Part shown: in pieces, positions 47,912-57,243 of the stretch | Position numbering within the stretch: the stretch's first letter is position 1 | Layout of the letters: the number at the start of each line of letters is the position of its first letter | From: Lewinella sp038528965 | Lineage (GTDB): Bacteria > Bacteroidota > Bacteroidia > Chitinophagales > Saprospiraceae | Reading direction: 5' to 3' | Assembly: GCA_038528965.1 (NCBI GenBank) | Contig: JBCBEC010000018.1 | Span: forward strand, 1-64,000 | DNA length: 64,000 nt | Position numbers and translations under genes: made by a program | The notes under the pieces: generated by a model | Told to the model about the DNA's origin: nothing | What the model saw: the letters and a program-made list of their open reading frames with translations, nothing else | Databases searched by the model: none

Positions 47912-49582
47912 ATGCAAGTAAAGTTTACACTCCTCGCCCTGACCATTCTGATGGCAGGTAGCCTCTACGCACAATTCCCCTGTATTAGTGGTGAAATCGG
48001 TCTCGCCCCTGGCAACGAAGCCAGTTTATGCAACTCCAATGGCGATAACATCATTCGTTTTCAATCTGAACCAGAGGGTGTTCCCCGCGCCTACGTGGTG
48101 GTGGATGCCAATGATGTAATTGTAAGCATTGGCTATGCATCCAGTATTGATTTCACAGGACTAAGCGGACCATTGTATGTATACGGTTTCACCCTGGTAG
48201 GGTCTATCACGGCAGAAGTTGGAGAAGTTCTAGGAGAGGTAGATTTAGCCTCCGGATGTTTCGAGCTCAGTAATAACTCGATTGAAATTTCCACCAATGG
48301 TGGTTTGGACGGTGGTAGCCTGAGTGGTGGCCCATTCAGTTTTTGTGTTACCAACCCCATGGATGACTTTCTCTTTGATGGGGCCATAACCCGAGTTGAT
48401 GGTGTCGGCGCTACCCAACAGTGGGTCGTCACCAATGAAGAAGGAGAAATTTTGGGCCTTCCTGACGATTATCTTGATGTTAACTTTGGAACTGCGGGAT
48501 TTGGCAACTGTTTGATCTACAACCTCTCTTTCGACGAAGTACCTGGCGGGCTGGCACTTGGCACCAACATTACCGATTTGACCGGGTGTTACGGCCTTTC
48601 CAATGCAGAACTGGTTCGCCGTAAGGACCCTACGGGCGGGACAATCATTGGTGGCCCATTCTCCTTATGTGTAGGTGACGGTATTCCTGATTTTATCAAC
48701 CGCCCAATGATCCGCCGCGAAGGAGAGCGTGGTACACGCCGACAGTGGATTGTTACTGATGAAGAAGGTGTAATTCTGGCGCTACCGCTATTCTACGACC
48801 TTGTAGATTTCGATGGCGCGGGACCTGGTAATTGTCTCATTTGGTACATGCGTTACGAAGCTGGATTGCGGGGGCTAGAAATTGGAGAGAATATTGACGG
48901 GTTACGCGGCTGCTTTGGTTTATCAAACTCCATCCTCGTAGAACGTACCCAACTGGCCGCAGGTACGGTTGCTACGGCAGATGGCGAAACAAATATTGAT
49001 GTAACAGTTAATGACGGGATTGATGACAATGTGGAGTTTGTCAGTACTGGTTCTAACGGTGGATCGTTTGCCCTTCTGGTCACTAATGAGCTAAACGAGA
49101 TTGTTACAATCTCGTCTGACCTGACCATCAACTTTGAGGGAGCCGGGACCGGCGTGTGTCGCGTCTGGGGCCTTACCTATACCGGTAATATTATCGCGGA
49201 AGTTGGCGATAATGCTACTCAGGTGGCGATAACTGATGGTTGTGCCTCTTTAACGGAGACTTTTGTACGCGTTAACCGTACAGAGGGCTTTGGCACGCAG
49301 GTGCCCACAGCTAACTATACGGCGGAAAACCCAGTCAATATAGCACTGCGTTTATTTCCCAATCCAGTACAAGATCAGCTAAGTATTCGCTTGATGAATA
49401 CCGTGGAGGGTGCTACCAATCTACAATTGCTGAACCTCAATGGACAACTCATACAGCAATACAGCTTTGGCGGAGCCTTCCAGCAGTCAACGCTAGACTT
49501 GAGTGCATTACCGGCGGGCACCTATTTCCTGCGAGCATTCAACGGAGCGGAAGTGATAACAGAAAGATTTGTTAAGCAGTAA
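47912..49582 (+). CDS. Secreted repeat protein with T9SS sorting domain
   Basis: The start is the ATG at 47912 rather than the GTG at 47906, giving a clean signal peptide (FTLLALTILMAGSLYAQ). The 556-residue protein has four tandem repeats of about 105 residues (from about 20 to 450), with anchors GGPFSFCV/GGPFSLCV, QWVVTNEEGEIL/QWIVTDEEGVIL, GNCLIYNLSF/GNCLIWYMRY and GCYGLSN/GCFGLSN. Each holds conserved cysteines, and the first and last repeats are more diverged. A type A T9SS sorting domain (RLFPNPVQDQLSIRL onward) ends the protein. The repeats are probably beta-sandwich modules on the cell surface. A terminator follows. Confidence 0.85.
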   Translation: MQVKFTLLALTILMAGSLYAQFPCISGEIGLAPGNEASLCNSNGDNIIRFQSEPEGVPRAYVVVDANDVIVSIGYASSIDFTGLSGPLYVYGFTLVGSITAEVGEVLGEVDLASGCFELSNNSIEISTNGGLDGGSLSGGPFSFCVTNPMDDFLFDGAITRVDGVGATQQWVVTNEEGEILGLPDDYLDVNFGTAGFGNCLIYNLSFDEVPGGLALGTNITDLTGCYGLSNAELVRRKDPTGGTIIGGPFSLCVGDGIPDFINRPMIRREGERGTRRQWIVTDEEGVILALPLFYDLVDFDGAGPGNCLIWYMRYEAGLRGLEIGENIDGLRGCFGLSNSILVERTQLAAGTVATADGETNIDVTVNDGIDDNVEFVSTGSNGGSFALLVTNELNEIVTISSDLTINFEGAGTGVCRVWGLTYTGNIIAEVGDNATQVAITDGCASLTETFVRVNRTEGFGTQVPTANYTAENPVNIALRLFPNPVQDQLSIRLMNTVEGATNLQLLNLNGQLIQQYSFGGAFQQSTLDLSALPAGTYFLRAFNGAEVITERFVKQ

Positions 49583-49603
49583 ATGCTCTTGACATAAATA
49601 GAG

Positions 49604-49640
49604 AAACCATCTTGTACCGAGGTGTGCAGGATGGTTTTTT
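49604..49640 (+). terminator. Intrinsic terminator of the repeat-protein gene
   Basis: AAACCATC near 49604-49611 pairs with GATGGTTT near 49630-49637, extended by TTG/CAG pairing, and the right arm runs into T6. Confidence 0.78.
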
Positions 49641-49750
49641 ACTTCCTAGTACCCAGTGTTCAAATGTCTATTGAATTATCTGACCTTTAGACTACCGGAG
49701 GCACCTTGGAGCACCAAAGTTTAACGAATCACATAAGCCTTGCGGCTTCC

Positions 49751-51061
49751 CTAAAACCGGATCACAAAGCGCGTCCAACCATCATCATCGGTACTGAGAT
49801 TGAAATGGTAATCATGGCTCATTAGAATTTCTCGTACTAAGGTAAGGCCAATGCCCTGGCCGTTAGGTTTGGAGGTAAAGAATGGGGTAAAGATTTGTTC
49901 GGCTGCTTCGCTACTGAGTCCGGGGCCATCGTCAGCAACAATTAGCGTAAGAGGCTGGAGCTGTAATTCGATACGGACGGTGCCGTTTTGACCAACACTT
50001 TCCAGCGCATTCTTCAGAATATTGACCAGTGCTTGCTCCACTTGATGAGGATCGGCTTGGATAAAAAGATGCCTGCCAGATGATGTAAAATCGGTTACGG
50101 AAGCGCGTTCTAGTTGAATCTGTTGCTGTTGGGCTTGCGCCTGAAACAAACCGCTCACTTGATTGACCAATTGGACAAGATCCACTCGCTCAAAATGGGG
50201 CGCAGGTAGGCGAACAACATCCGCAAAATTGCGCATAAAAGTATTGAGGCGTTGATTGCGCTTCATGGCGATGGGTAAGCTCTCCTGCACATCCTTCACC
50301 CAGTTTTCATCCGCTTGATTTTCTGGTACCGTTAAAGTATCCAGCAAGGCATTAATGGCACCGATACTGTTATTTACCTCGTGGGCCATCATGCGAATCA
50401 CTTTTCCGTACGCTCGTTTTTCTGCAGCCAAAATCTCTTGGGTTAGCGCTTCAACTTGCACAAATTTGCGGTGAAAACCACGGTCTACAAATGCACTGGC
50501 CTGTAGGCGAAAATGATTAGTACTATCCAGAGTGATTTGTTGGCGTTCGCCAATAGCAAGCACACGCGCCGCAGCTAATAGGGAATGAGTTTGTTGCTCC
50601 TCAGCATCCACAGCAGAAGGATCAAACCCCAACAGTTCGCATACCCAGGGATTAGCCTCCGTGATGGCTCCGTCGTGATCCATAATAAGGATACCGCTAG
50701 GAGAGGCATCAATTAATTTTTGGAGGAAATAGTGCTGCTCTTGCAGTTGGGTCCGTTCTTCCCGCAAGGTATCAATCATCGTATTGTAGGTATCCACTAA
50801 GGCGTCTACCTCAGGTGCTCCAGTTGCTCGAAACTTAACACTAAAATCCCGGTCCTGAAGCGCGCCCTTGCCGCTTTCCACCAACTCCAATGGTTTTTGG
50901 AAATGGCGATAAATACGGTAAGCACAGTAAAGACTGAATAAGGCTACCGGCTGGAGTAACATAAACCAGTAGTACGCTTCCTGAAAAAGGAAATAAGCCG
51001 CTAGCAGCAACAGCGCATGCCAGAGCACAACCAAAACCCAATAGTAGTAATTAAGGCGCAT
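49751..51061 (-). CDS. NtrY-like membrane sensor histidine kinase
   Basis: I start at ATG 51061 (MRLNYYYW); an earlier TTG is unlikely. The 436-residue protein has two membrane helices in the first 55 residues, a HAMP-like linker, a PAS domain (about 105-165, SPSGILIMDHDGAITEANP) and a kinase core. The H-box MMAHEVNNSIGAI holds the phospho-acceptor His (about 227). The N-box is ALVNILKNALESV, G1 DDGPGL, and F/G2 FTPFFTSKPNGQGIGLTL. The PAS-HEVNN layout is that of NtrY/NtrB kinases. It overlaps the 3' end of the NtrC-like regulator gene by 11 nt, so the pair is translationally coupled. Confidence 0.93.
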   Translation of the reverse strand: MRLNYYYWVLVVLWHALLLLAAYFLFQEAYYWFMLLQPVALFSLYCAYRIYRHFQKPLELVESGKGALQDRDFSVKFRATGAPEVDALVDTYNTMIDTLREERTQLQEQHYFLQKLIDASPSGILIMDHDGAITEANPWVCELLGFDPSAVDAEEQQTHSLLAAARVLAIGERQQITLDSTNHFRLQASAFVDRGFHRKFVQVEALTQEILAAEKRAYGKVIRMMAHEVNNSIGAINALLDTLTVPENQADENWVKDVQESLPIAMKRNQRLNTFMRNFADVVRLPAPHFERVDLVQLVNQVSGLFQAQAQQQQIQLERASVTDFTSSGRHLFIQADPHQVEQALVNILKNALESVGQNGTVRIELQLQPLTLIVADDGPGLSSEAAEQIFTPFFTSKPNGQGIGLTLVREILMSHDYHFNLSTDDDGWTRFVIRF

Positions 51062-52403
51062 GCTCAATCCCAAATTTTTCTAAACGCCGATACAGGGCGC
51101 TCCGCGTAATACCCAGTGCCTTAGCAGCAGCGGTAATATTGTGTTCGTGCAGCGTAAGTGCGCGGCGGATAGCACGTACTTCCATCTCCTCTAGCGTGAG
51201 ATCATCCGCCGGAGACCACGAACTGCTTTGTTCGCCGGCCTTGCTACCCAGGTGTCGAGAAAAGTCAGTGGCATCCAACTCTGGTGATTTGGACAATAAA
51301 ACCGTACGCTCCACCACATTCTTTAGTTGGCGAATATTTCCCGGAAAGGACTGTCGTTTCAACCAATCTCGGGCGGCAACCGTCAAGCTTAGGCCACTTC
51401 GATTGTAGGTTTGCGCCAAGCGTTCCAAAAAGTGCTCCACTAGCAAAGGAATATCACTTGGACGTTCCCGCAAAGGGGGCAAATGCAAATTGATGAGATT
51501 GATCCGATAAAGCAAATCCTCACGAAACCGCCCTTGGCTAACCATCTCCTCCAGGGATTTATTGGTGGCAGAAAGCACTCGTACATCTACGCGCTGCTGT
51601 TTGCTACTACCCAATACCTCAAAGGTTTGCTCCTGTAGAACTCGTAAAAGCTTGACCTGATTGGCTGGGGGTAAATCACCAATTTCATCCAGGAAGATCG
51701 TTCCCCCATCTGCTAAAGCAAAGCGGCCTTTACGATCCGCTCGTGCATCCGTAAACGCCCCTTTTACGTGGCCAAACAACTCACTCTCAAACAAGCTTTC
51801 TGGTATCCCACCAAGGTTAACCTTTACGAAAGCAGCACTGCTTCGTTCACTCTCGGCGTGGATAGCTTCCGCAATCAGTTCTTTACCCGTACCACTCTCT
51901 CCAGTAATCAGGACACTAGCATTAGTAGGGGCTACTTGGCGGGCCATATCCAGCACTTCGCGCAAAGAAGGGTCCTCCCCTACTATATGATCAAACCCAG
52001 CGGCTCGTTCAGGACTAGCCTTACTGTTAGACAAACTCAAAATAGTGCGGATAGACTGTAGTAGCTGACGATTTTCCCAGGGCTTGGCGAGGAAATCCTG
52101 AGCCCCCAACTTCATCCCTTGTACAGCTAATTGTACGGTAGCCCAACCCGTCATGAGCACCACCGGCACCTTAGCATCTTGCGCACGAATCTGTTCTAAG
52201 AGACGCAATCCTTGCCGGCCCGAGGTATCCACGGTAAAGTTCATATCCAGAAGGATCAAGTCTGGCCTTAGCTCAGCTACCCGCTCCAGAGCCAGGGCTG
52301 GCAGCTGCACACTTTCCGAACGAAACCCCGCCCGGCGCATAACCACTCGCAGAGAGCCGCAAACCGCTTCGTCATCATCAATGATCAATATGAGTGGTTC
52401 CAT
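51051..52403 (-). CDS. NtrC-family sigma-54-dependent response regulator
   Basis: The 450-residue protein has a receiver domain with phospho-acceptor Asp53 (LILLDMNF) and Lys in FLAKPWE. An AAA+ activator domain follows, with Walker A GESGTGKE (168-175), the sigma-54 contact loop GAFTDA (215-220), and Walker B GGTIFLDEIGDLP. A Fis-type HTH closes the protein (NITAAAKALGITRSALYRRLEKF). It activates sigma-54 promoters by ATP hydrolysis. It lies downstream of five efflux genes and upstream of its kinase, and the first efflux gene has a candidate sigma-54 promoter, so it may autoregulate the whole operon. Confidence 0.96.
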   Translation of the reverse strand: MEPLILIIDDDEAVCGSLRVVMRRAGFRSESVQLPALALERVAELRPDLILLDMNFTVDTSGRQGLRLLEQIRAQDAKVPVVLMTGWATVQLAVQGMKLGAQDFLAKPWENRQLLQSIRTILSLSNSKASPERAAGFDHIVGEDPSLREVLDMARQVAPTNASVLITGESGTGKELIAEAIHAESERSSAAFVKVNLGGIPESLFESELFGHVKGAFTDARADRKGRFALADGGTIFLDEIGDLPPANQVKLLRVLQEQTFEVLGSSKQQRVDVRVLSATNKSLEEMVSQGRFREDLLYRINLINLHLPPLRERPSDIPLLVEHFLERLAQTYNRSGLSLTVAARDWLKRQSFPGNIRQLKNVVERTVLLSKSPELDATDFSRHLGSKAGEQSSSWSPADDLTLEEMEVRAIRRALTLHEHNITAAAKALGITRSALYRRLEKFGIEHAP

Positions 52404-52432
52404 GTGGGGAAGATAAGGGGTTTGTGAAAGGT

Positions 52433-52527
52433 AGAATTAGAATAAGAATGAGAATTAGGATTAGAATCAATGCCCAGCTCGGAAATGACCACATTCTGAC
52501 TTTAATTCTAACCCTAATTCTAATTGA
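52433..52527. repeat. AATTAGAAT-rich inverted repeat
   Basis: The left arm 52450-52470 and right arm 52501-52521 form a 21-bp stem with two mismatches around a 30-nt loop. The 5' flank adds more GAATTAGAATAAGAATGAG units. It sits between the last permease and the regulator within the efflux operon and may attenuate or stabilise the transcript. Confidence 0.6.
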
Positions 52528-52564
52528 TAGGCTTCATTTCAATCCCATCATCAATTTCGACTCG

Positions 52565-53731
52565 CTACTCCTCGTGCAGGGCCGCAGCTGGGTGGATACC
52601 CGCAGCCTGACGACTAGGCATAAAGGCGCAGGCGAATACTACGATGCTGATCAAGCCGAAGGTGGCGAGGATAGACCAATAGAAATTTTCGGATGGAATT
52701 TCCAGTACACCCAGCAATGGAAACTGAACCGCTAAGATGGCCGCCAGTAACATAGCAATAAACGCGACTAGAAATACCTCCAAAGTAAATTGGCTGGTAA
52801 TTTCACTTTGAGATGCCCCTAATGCTCTACGTAGTCCGATCTCGGCTCGGCGCTTATTGATGTTGTAGAACAGTACCCCAAACAACCCCAAGGCAATATT
52901 GAGAATCAGGAAACCACAAATCGACAAACCAGCAATGAGTGGAATCCACGTACTGCGACTTTGGCGAACTCGTTGGGTTTCCAGTGAATGGATCACAAAA
53001 TCACGGCGTTTGGTGACGCGAGCAATAGTCGTATTGAGCTCTTGCTCAAACTCAGCTGGTGTACCGGGACGCAGGCGAATTTGCATACTTCTTAAATCCG
53101 AATCGTGCAAGGGCGTTTGTAGGAAGGTCAGTGCCAACTCGGCCTCAAACTCATCGCGGTACTTGAAATGATCTACAACTCCGACAATCTTGCGTTCACC
53201 TCCAATTTGGATAACCGAGTCTACGATGGGCCGATCAGGGAAATACTCATCCACAAACATCTTGTTGACTACCGCTGCCGGGTATTTACCATTGAGGTCA
53301 TTCTGATCGAACCAACGTCCGTCTACCAGATTCAGTTCTGCTACTTCCGCAAAGTTTTCATCCGTGGGATAGATGCACGTCCACACATGGAAGCCATTAT
53401 CATCATTCGACCAGGACCACATCGAGCCCGAAAACGGAGCAATACCAGAGGTAAAGGCAGCGCCTTCTACTTCAGGGAATGACTCAATTTCACGCCGTAG
53501 TTGCTCTCTCATTTCCAGCTGTGCCACCGAGTCCATATCCTCCTCAATCGTTAGGTAAACCAACATTGATTCAGTCGTATTAAATCCAAGTGGCGACTGA
53601 TAAATGCGTAAGTAGTGAATTGCGAAAGTGAAGACCGCAAAAAGAATCAGAAAGGCTACGAAAATCTCCAGTAGCATCAGCACATTGCTGCGCTTCTTAT
53701 TCCATACTAAAGTGAGGATATGCTTGATCAT
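52565..53731 (-). CDS. MacB-type ABC transporter permease
   Basis: The 388-residue protein has the four-helix FtsX/MacB permease fold. Its first helix is VLMLLEIFVAFLILFAVF. A large periplasmic domain (about 45-270) includes NKMFVDEYFPDRP, VIQIGGERKIVGVVDHF and LRPGTPAEFEQEL. Three C-terminal helices carry the FtsX signature NKRRAEIGLRRALGAS. The start overlaps the end of the previous permease gene by 4 nt (ATGA), so the two permeases are probably made in equal amounts as a heterodimer. It works with the ATPase two genes upstream. Confidence 0.9.
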   Translation of the reverse strand: MIKHILTLVWNKKRSNVLMLLEIFVAFLILFAVFTFAIHYLRIYQSPLGFNTTESMLVYLTIEEDMDSVAQLEMREQLRREIESFPEVEGAAFTSGIAPFSGSMWSWSNDDNGFHVWTCIYPTDENFAEVAELNLVDGRWFDQNDLNGKYPAAVVNKMFVDEYFPDRPIVDSVIQIGGERKIVGVVDHFKYRDEFEAELALTFLQTPLHDSDLRSMQIRLRPGTPAEFEQELNTTIARVTKRRDFVIHSLETQRVRQSRSTWIPLIAGLSICGFLILNIALGLFGVLFYNINKRRAEIGLRRALGASQSEITSQFTLEVFLVAFIAMLLAAILAVQFPLLGVLEIPSENFYWSILATFGLISIVVFACAFMPSRQAAGIHPAAALHEE

Positions 53732-55062
53732 AATTGGTTGCTTTTTAGGACATCAGCAATCTGCAAGCGCGATACTTTCCAGGCTGGTAAGAGGCCAGAA
53801 ATGATGCCGAATAGTAAACAGATAATGAGGCTGTAGAGAAAGACCGTACCGTTGAAGCGCAAGGTCAGTTGGGGAAGTACCTGGCTGTCGTTGATCAAAT
53901 AAAGCACCAGCATGGCTAGCAGCATTCCAATCACTCCACCAATGAAGGTGATGATGATATTCTCAAAAACAAACTGGTAGAGAATAGTACCCGAGTGGGC
54001 TCCGAACGCTTTACGAACGCCAATTTCTGCCTCCCGCTCCATAATCCGGCTCAGGTTCATATTGATCAAATTAAGCGTTGGCAAGAGCACGAAGAACAAC
54101 AGTAAGATGCCAAAAACCAGTCGAATAATGGAGAGTGCCTTGGCGGGGTCATTCTGATCCACAATCATGCCGGCAAACATCTCCGCTGAGTCCATTGGAA
54201 TGGTAGAAACGCGATTATAGTCTTCGGGGGTAGGATAAACTATGGCGGAAACCTTACTGGAAACTTCCTCCTTGATCAAAGGAATATCAGCCTTTTCGCT
54301 GGCCAGGAAGACACCAGCCATGTTACCATGAAAATCAGTGTCTTCCAACATACGCGCCTCCATGGTCGTTAAGGGAAGGAACGCTTCTGCAGCTACTAGA
54401 GGGGCTGTTGTACGGGCTTTTTCTACCAGTCCAATCACTTTATGCACGCGGCTACCTAATTCTATTTCCTGGCCCATGGCCTCCTCCGAACTGCCAAAAT
54501 AGCGTTCGGCCAGATCAGTCGTAATGACAGCAACAGGACTAGCATCGCGGACATGACCTCCTGTGAAGGGATCACCTTCAACAAATTCAAAATCGAAGAG
54601 ATTCCAGTACTCCTCATCGGCATAAAGCGCATCTATAGAAATCTTGCGATTGTCCAAAAAGACGTCATAATCGTGACCGCCACTGAAGAAGGTTTGGTTC
54701 GCACTGGTTTCCAAATCCGCGAGGTGCTTATTCAAAAAATCATAGCTAAATTGAGAAATGGAGGTGCTGGAAACATCTTCTCCAATAGTAAAAGTGGAGT
54801 CATACGCCATCGTACCATCCATGAGGGTTGAATCAATCGTCCAAACGGTATCAGGATTGGCCAACTCTAGCTTGAGTGACCCTAAAAACACCATCCGATC
54901 CTTCTCCGTCATGGGAGCATTTTTGCCAAATTCGGCATCGTAGAAGGCGGTGATCAACATCAGGATCAGCAGAGTAAAGCTGATGCCGAACAAACTGATC
55001 GCGGTAAAAAACTTATTTCGCCCAAGCACTTTGAGGGCAAGTTTTAGATAGTTTAATAACAT
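53728..55062 (-). CDS. MacB-type ABC transporter permease
   Basis: I start at 55062 (MLLNYLKLALKVLGRNKFF); the longer frame to 55107 overlaps the ATPase gene. The 444-residue protein has one N-terminal helix, a periplasmic MacB_PCD-like domain with PVAVITTDLAERYFG and IELGSRVHKVIGLVEKA, and three C-terminal helices with REAEIGVRKAFGAHSG, the FtsX-type coupling segment. LNYLKLALKVLGRNKFFTAI is the standard start of Bacteroidota MacB permeases. It overlaps the second permease by 4 nt. Confidence 0.9.
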   Translation of the reverse strand: MLLNYLKLALKVLGRNKFFTAISLFGISFTLLILMLITAFYDAEFGKNAPMTEKDRMVFLGSLKLELANPDTVWTIDSTLMDGTMAYDSTFTIGEDVSSTSISQFSYDFLNKHLADLETSANQTFFSGGHDYDVFLDNRKISIDALYADEEYWNLFDFEFVEGDPFTGGHVRDASPVAVITTDLAERYFGSSEEAMGQEIELGSRVHKVIGLVEKARTTAPLVAAEAFLPLTTMEARMLEDTDFHGNMAGVFLASEKADIPLIKEEVSSKVSAIVYPTPEDYNRVSTIPMDSAEMFAGMIVDQNDPAKALSIIRLVFGILLLFFVLLPTLNLINMNLSRIMEREAEIGVRKAFGAHSGTILYQFVFENIIITFIGGVIGMLLAMLVLYLINDSQVLPQLTLRFNGTVFLYSLIICLLFGIISGLLPAWKVSRLQIADVLKSNQL

Positions 55063-55084
55063 GAGTCTGTGGATTTTGGGTGAT

Positions 55085-55750
55085 TTATTGTACCTGGCTT
55101 CCGTCAAACAAGCGTACCAAACGGTGCGTGCGCTTGGCCATTCGTTCGTCGTGGGTTACCATTACGATAGTCGTACCGGCACTTTCATTCAAGCGCAGTA
55201 GAATATCCATCACCTCGTTGCCCATTACACTATCCAGATTACCGGTGGGCTCATCCGCCAAAATGATATCCGGACGGCCAACTATAGCACGGGCAATGGC
55301 CACCCGCTGCTTTTGTCCCCCAGATAACTGACTGGGAAAGTGGCGCATGCGATTTTTCAAGCCCACTTGCTCCAAAGCTTCCTCGGCCAGTCGACGGCGT
55401 TCTGCACTGCCTACTTTACGATAGAGCAAGGGGAGTTCCACATTATCCAGCACTGACAAGTCATTGATGAGGTGAAAGCTCTGAAAGATGAATCCCAAGT
55501 GCTGGTTACGGAAACGCGCAGTTGCTTTACTGTTGTAGTCGGCAATTTGCTGCCCGGCTACTTCAATCTGGCCTTCAGTCGGCTCATCGATCAAGCCCAT
55601 AATATTGAGCAGCGTACTCTTACCACAGCCAGAAGGGCCCATGATGGATAGGAATTCACCTTGCCCTACGTTGAGGCTGATGTTGTTGAGTGCAAGCGTC
55701 TCAATAGTGTCGGTGCGGTAGACTTTGTTGATGTTTTGTAGCGTAAGCAT
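55085..55750 (-). CDS. LolD/MacB-type ABC transporter ATPase
   Basis: The 221-residue protein is a complete nucleotide-binding domain: Walker A GPSGCGKST (38-46), Q-loop FIFQSFHLI, signature LSGGQKQRV, Walker B IILADEPTGNLD and switch His in MVTHDERMA. The GNLDS and QSFHL variants are typical of the MacB/LolD/FtsE (o228) subfamily. It energises the two permeases encoded just downstream. A perfect hairpin with a GGGA loop lies in the 64-bp gap from the TolC gene. Confidence 0.95.
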   Translation of the reverse strand: MLTLQNINKVYRTDTIETLALNNISLNVGQGEFLSIMGPSGCGKSTLLNIMGLIDEPTEGQIEVAGQQIADYNSKATARFRNQHLGFIFQSFHLINDLSVLDNVELPLLYRKVGSAERRRLAEEALEQVGLKNRMRHFPSQLSGGQKQRVAIARAIVGRPDIILADEPTGNLDSVMGNEVMDILLRLNESAGTTIVMVTHDERMAKRTHRLVRLFDGSQVQ

Positions 55751-55781
55751 ATGTGGTTGATTTTATGTTTTTGATTTGTTT

Positions 55782-55827
55782 TTTGGCGTCGGGAGACGCC
55801 AAATGAGCTGCCTGCTAGTCAGGCAGC
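55782..55827. repeat. Paired hairpins between the TolC and ATPase genes
   Basis: A 9-bp stem with a GGGA tetraloop (core GGCGTCGGGAGACGCC, 55785-55800, extended by TTT/AAA) is followed by an 8-bp stem GCTGCCTG/CAGGCAGC at 55807-55827 that overlaps the TolC stop codon. The first core recurs at 58643-58662. No T-run follows on either strand, so these are more likely transcript-stabilising or REP-like elements than terminators. Confidence 0.6.
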
Positions 55828-57239
55828 GTTAGCTGGCGGAGGCCAGCGTAGGCGATCCAGTAGGCGCGTTGGGTGGCGGCCCAGGTACGCGTGGCCTGGT
55901 CTTTTTCGCGTTGAGCAAGTGTTAGTTCGGACAAGGCGCTAGCGCCGAGGATATAGCTTTCGGTCGTAATGCGAAAGCGTTCGGCAGCCAGGTCTTGTTG
56001 ACGATTTGCCAGCTCTAATTCTTGTTGGAGGCTTTGGAAATTGGTCAGCGTGTTCGCTACGATTTGCTCCAGCTCCAGTTGTTCGCGTTCAATGCGTTGA
56101 GAGGCAAAAGCTTGCTGTACTTGGGCTCGCTCCATCGTACGCTTACGGCGTCCACCATCCAAAATTGGCACACTGATTTGTAGTTGTAGAAAGGCCTCCG
56201 CCTGAGCATCCTGATAGATATCCATAAACTCTGTACTACTACGGGCTTGGCCACTGGCCGCAACGAGTTGTAGCGAAGGCGCGCCACTCCGACGAGCCTG
56301 GTCCATATCACGGCGAGCTTCCATCACTTCCCGGCTGAAGCGAACCCACTCCGGGCGATTAGCTAGCGCTTGTGACCAAGCCTCTTCATTTGTCAAGGAC
56401 AAATCGACAATCTCTGTTGGAGCTTGCGCTACGAACAACTGGTCTTTGGCCGAAAGGCCCAAATAAGTAGCCACTGCAGCGGAAGCTTGCTGTACCGTCT
56501 GTTGTGCCCGCAATTGCCCCCGCTGGGCAGAAACCAATTCGAGTTCAAGCTGCAGCAGATCACGACGGCTAATTTTGCCCAAAGCGTAGCGTTCTTCCGC
56601 AATAGCGAATAAGCGCTCATTGGCGTAATAATTGGTATCCGCAATTCGGCTCTCCTGCCCGGCCAACAATAAATCAAAAAACAGTTGGGTGACTTCCTCG
56701 CGAATGAGTTCACAATTTAAACGAAAGTTGGCCTCCGCCTCCTCTACTCTAAGTGGCGCCAGCTGGCGGTCCCACTTGAAAGAATTGAAGGCGAAAATAG
56801 GCTGGATGATGCCGAAGCGGAAAGGGCGGCCGTTATACAGGCTAAAATCAGATTCAAAGTCGTCAAAACGCTGGAGGTTGCTACGCAGAAATAGTTGACC
56901 TCCCGTTTGTGGGATGATCTGTGTCAATTCTAGCGACAGTCCAGAGTTGTTGTTCTGCACGGATTCAAACCGTACCGTACCGTCGGGCTGCACTACTTCT
57001 GTGAAACTCTTAAGGTAGTTAGGTACGTTGGCGTCCAGATTCAATTGAGGGCGTAGATCAGCACGAAACACCTCGTAGTCCAAGCGGGCCACTTCTAGGT
57101 CGCGCTCTGCTTGCAGGTTACTCAAGGCTTGCTGCTCTGCCATCTCAACCAGGCTATTCAAGGTGATTGTATCGGCAAGTTGTGCTTGAAGGCTTCCAAC
57201 CAGACAGCACCACAGACCTATGCAGGTAATAATTCTCAT
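55815..57239 (-). CDS. TolC-family outer membrane efflux protein
   Basis: The 474-residue product has a signal peptide (GLWCCLVGSLQAQ) and the long helical TolC pattern duplicated: LVEMAEQQALSNLQAERDL in the first half, and RFRITTESYILGASALSELTLAQREKDQA in the second, a classic OEP repeat. SVPILDGGRRKRTMERAQVQQ is also diagnostic. It forms a trimeric outer-membrane channel receiving substrate from the adaptor encoded 4 nt upstream. The gene order adaptor, channel, ATPase, permeases is the usual Bacteroidota MacAB-TolC-like arrangement. Confidence 0.94.
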   Translation of the reverse strand: MRIITCIGLWCCLVGSLQAQLADTITLNSLVEMAEQQALSNLQAERDLEVARLDYEVFRADLRPQLNLDANVPNYLKSFTEVVQPDGTVRFESVQNNNSGLSLELTQIIPQTGGQLFLRSNLQRFDDFESDFSLYNGRPFRFGIIQPIFAFNSFKWDRQLAPLRVEEAEANFRLNCELIREEVTQLFFDLLLAGQESRIADTNYYANERLFAIAEERYALGKISRRDLLQLELELVSAQRGQLRAQQTVQQASAAVATYLGLSAKDQLFVAQAPTEIVDLSLTNEEAWSQALANRPEWVRFSREVMEARRDMDQARRSGAPSLQLVAASGQARSSTEFMDIYQDAQAEAFLQLQISVPILDGGRRKRTMERAQVQQAFASQRIEREQLELEQIVANTLTNFQSLQQELELANRQQDLAAERFRITTESYILGASALSELTLAQREKDQATRTWAATQRAYWIAYAGLRQLTLPD

Positions 57240-57243
57240 AATC

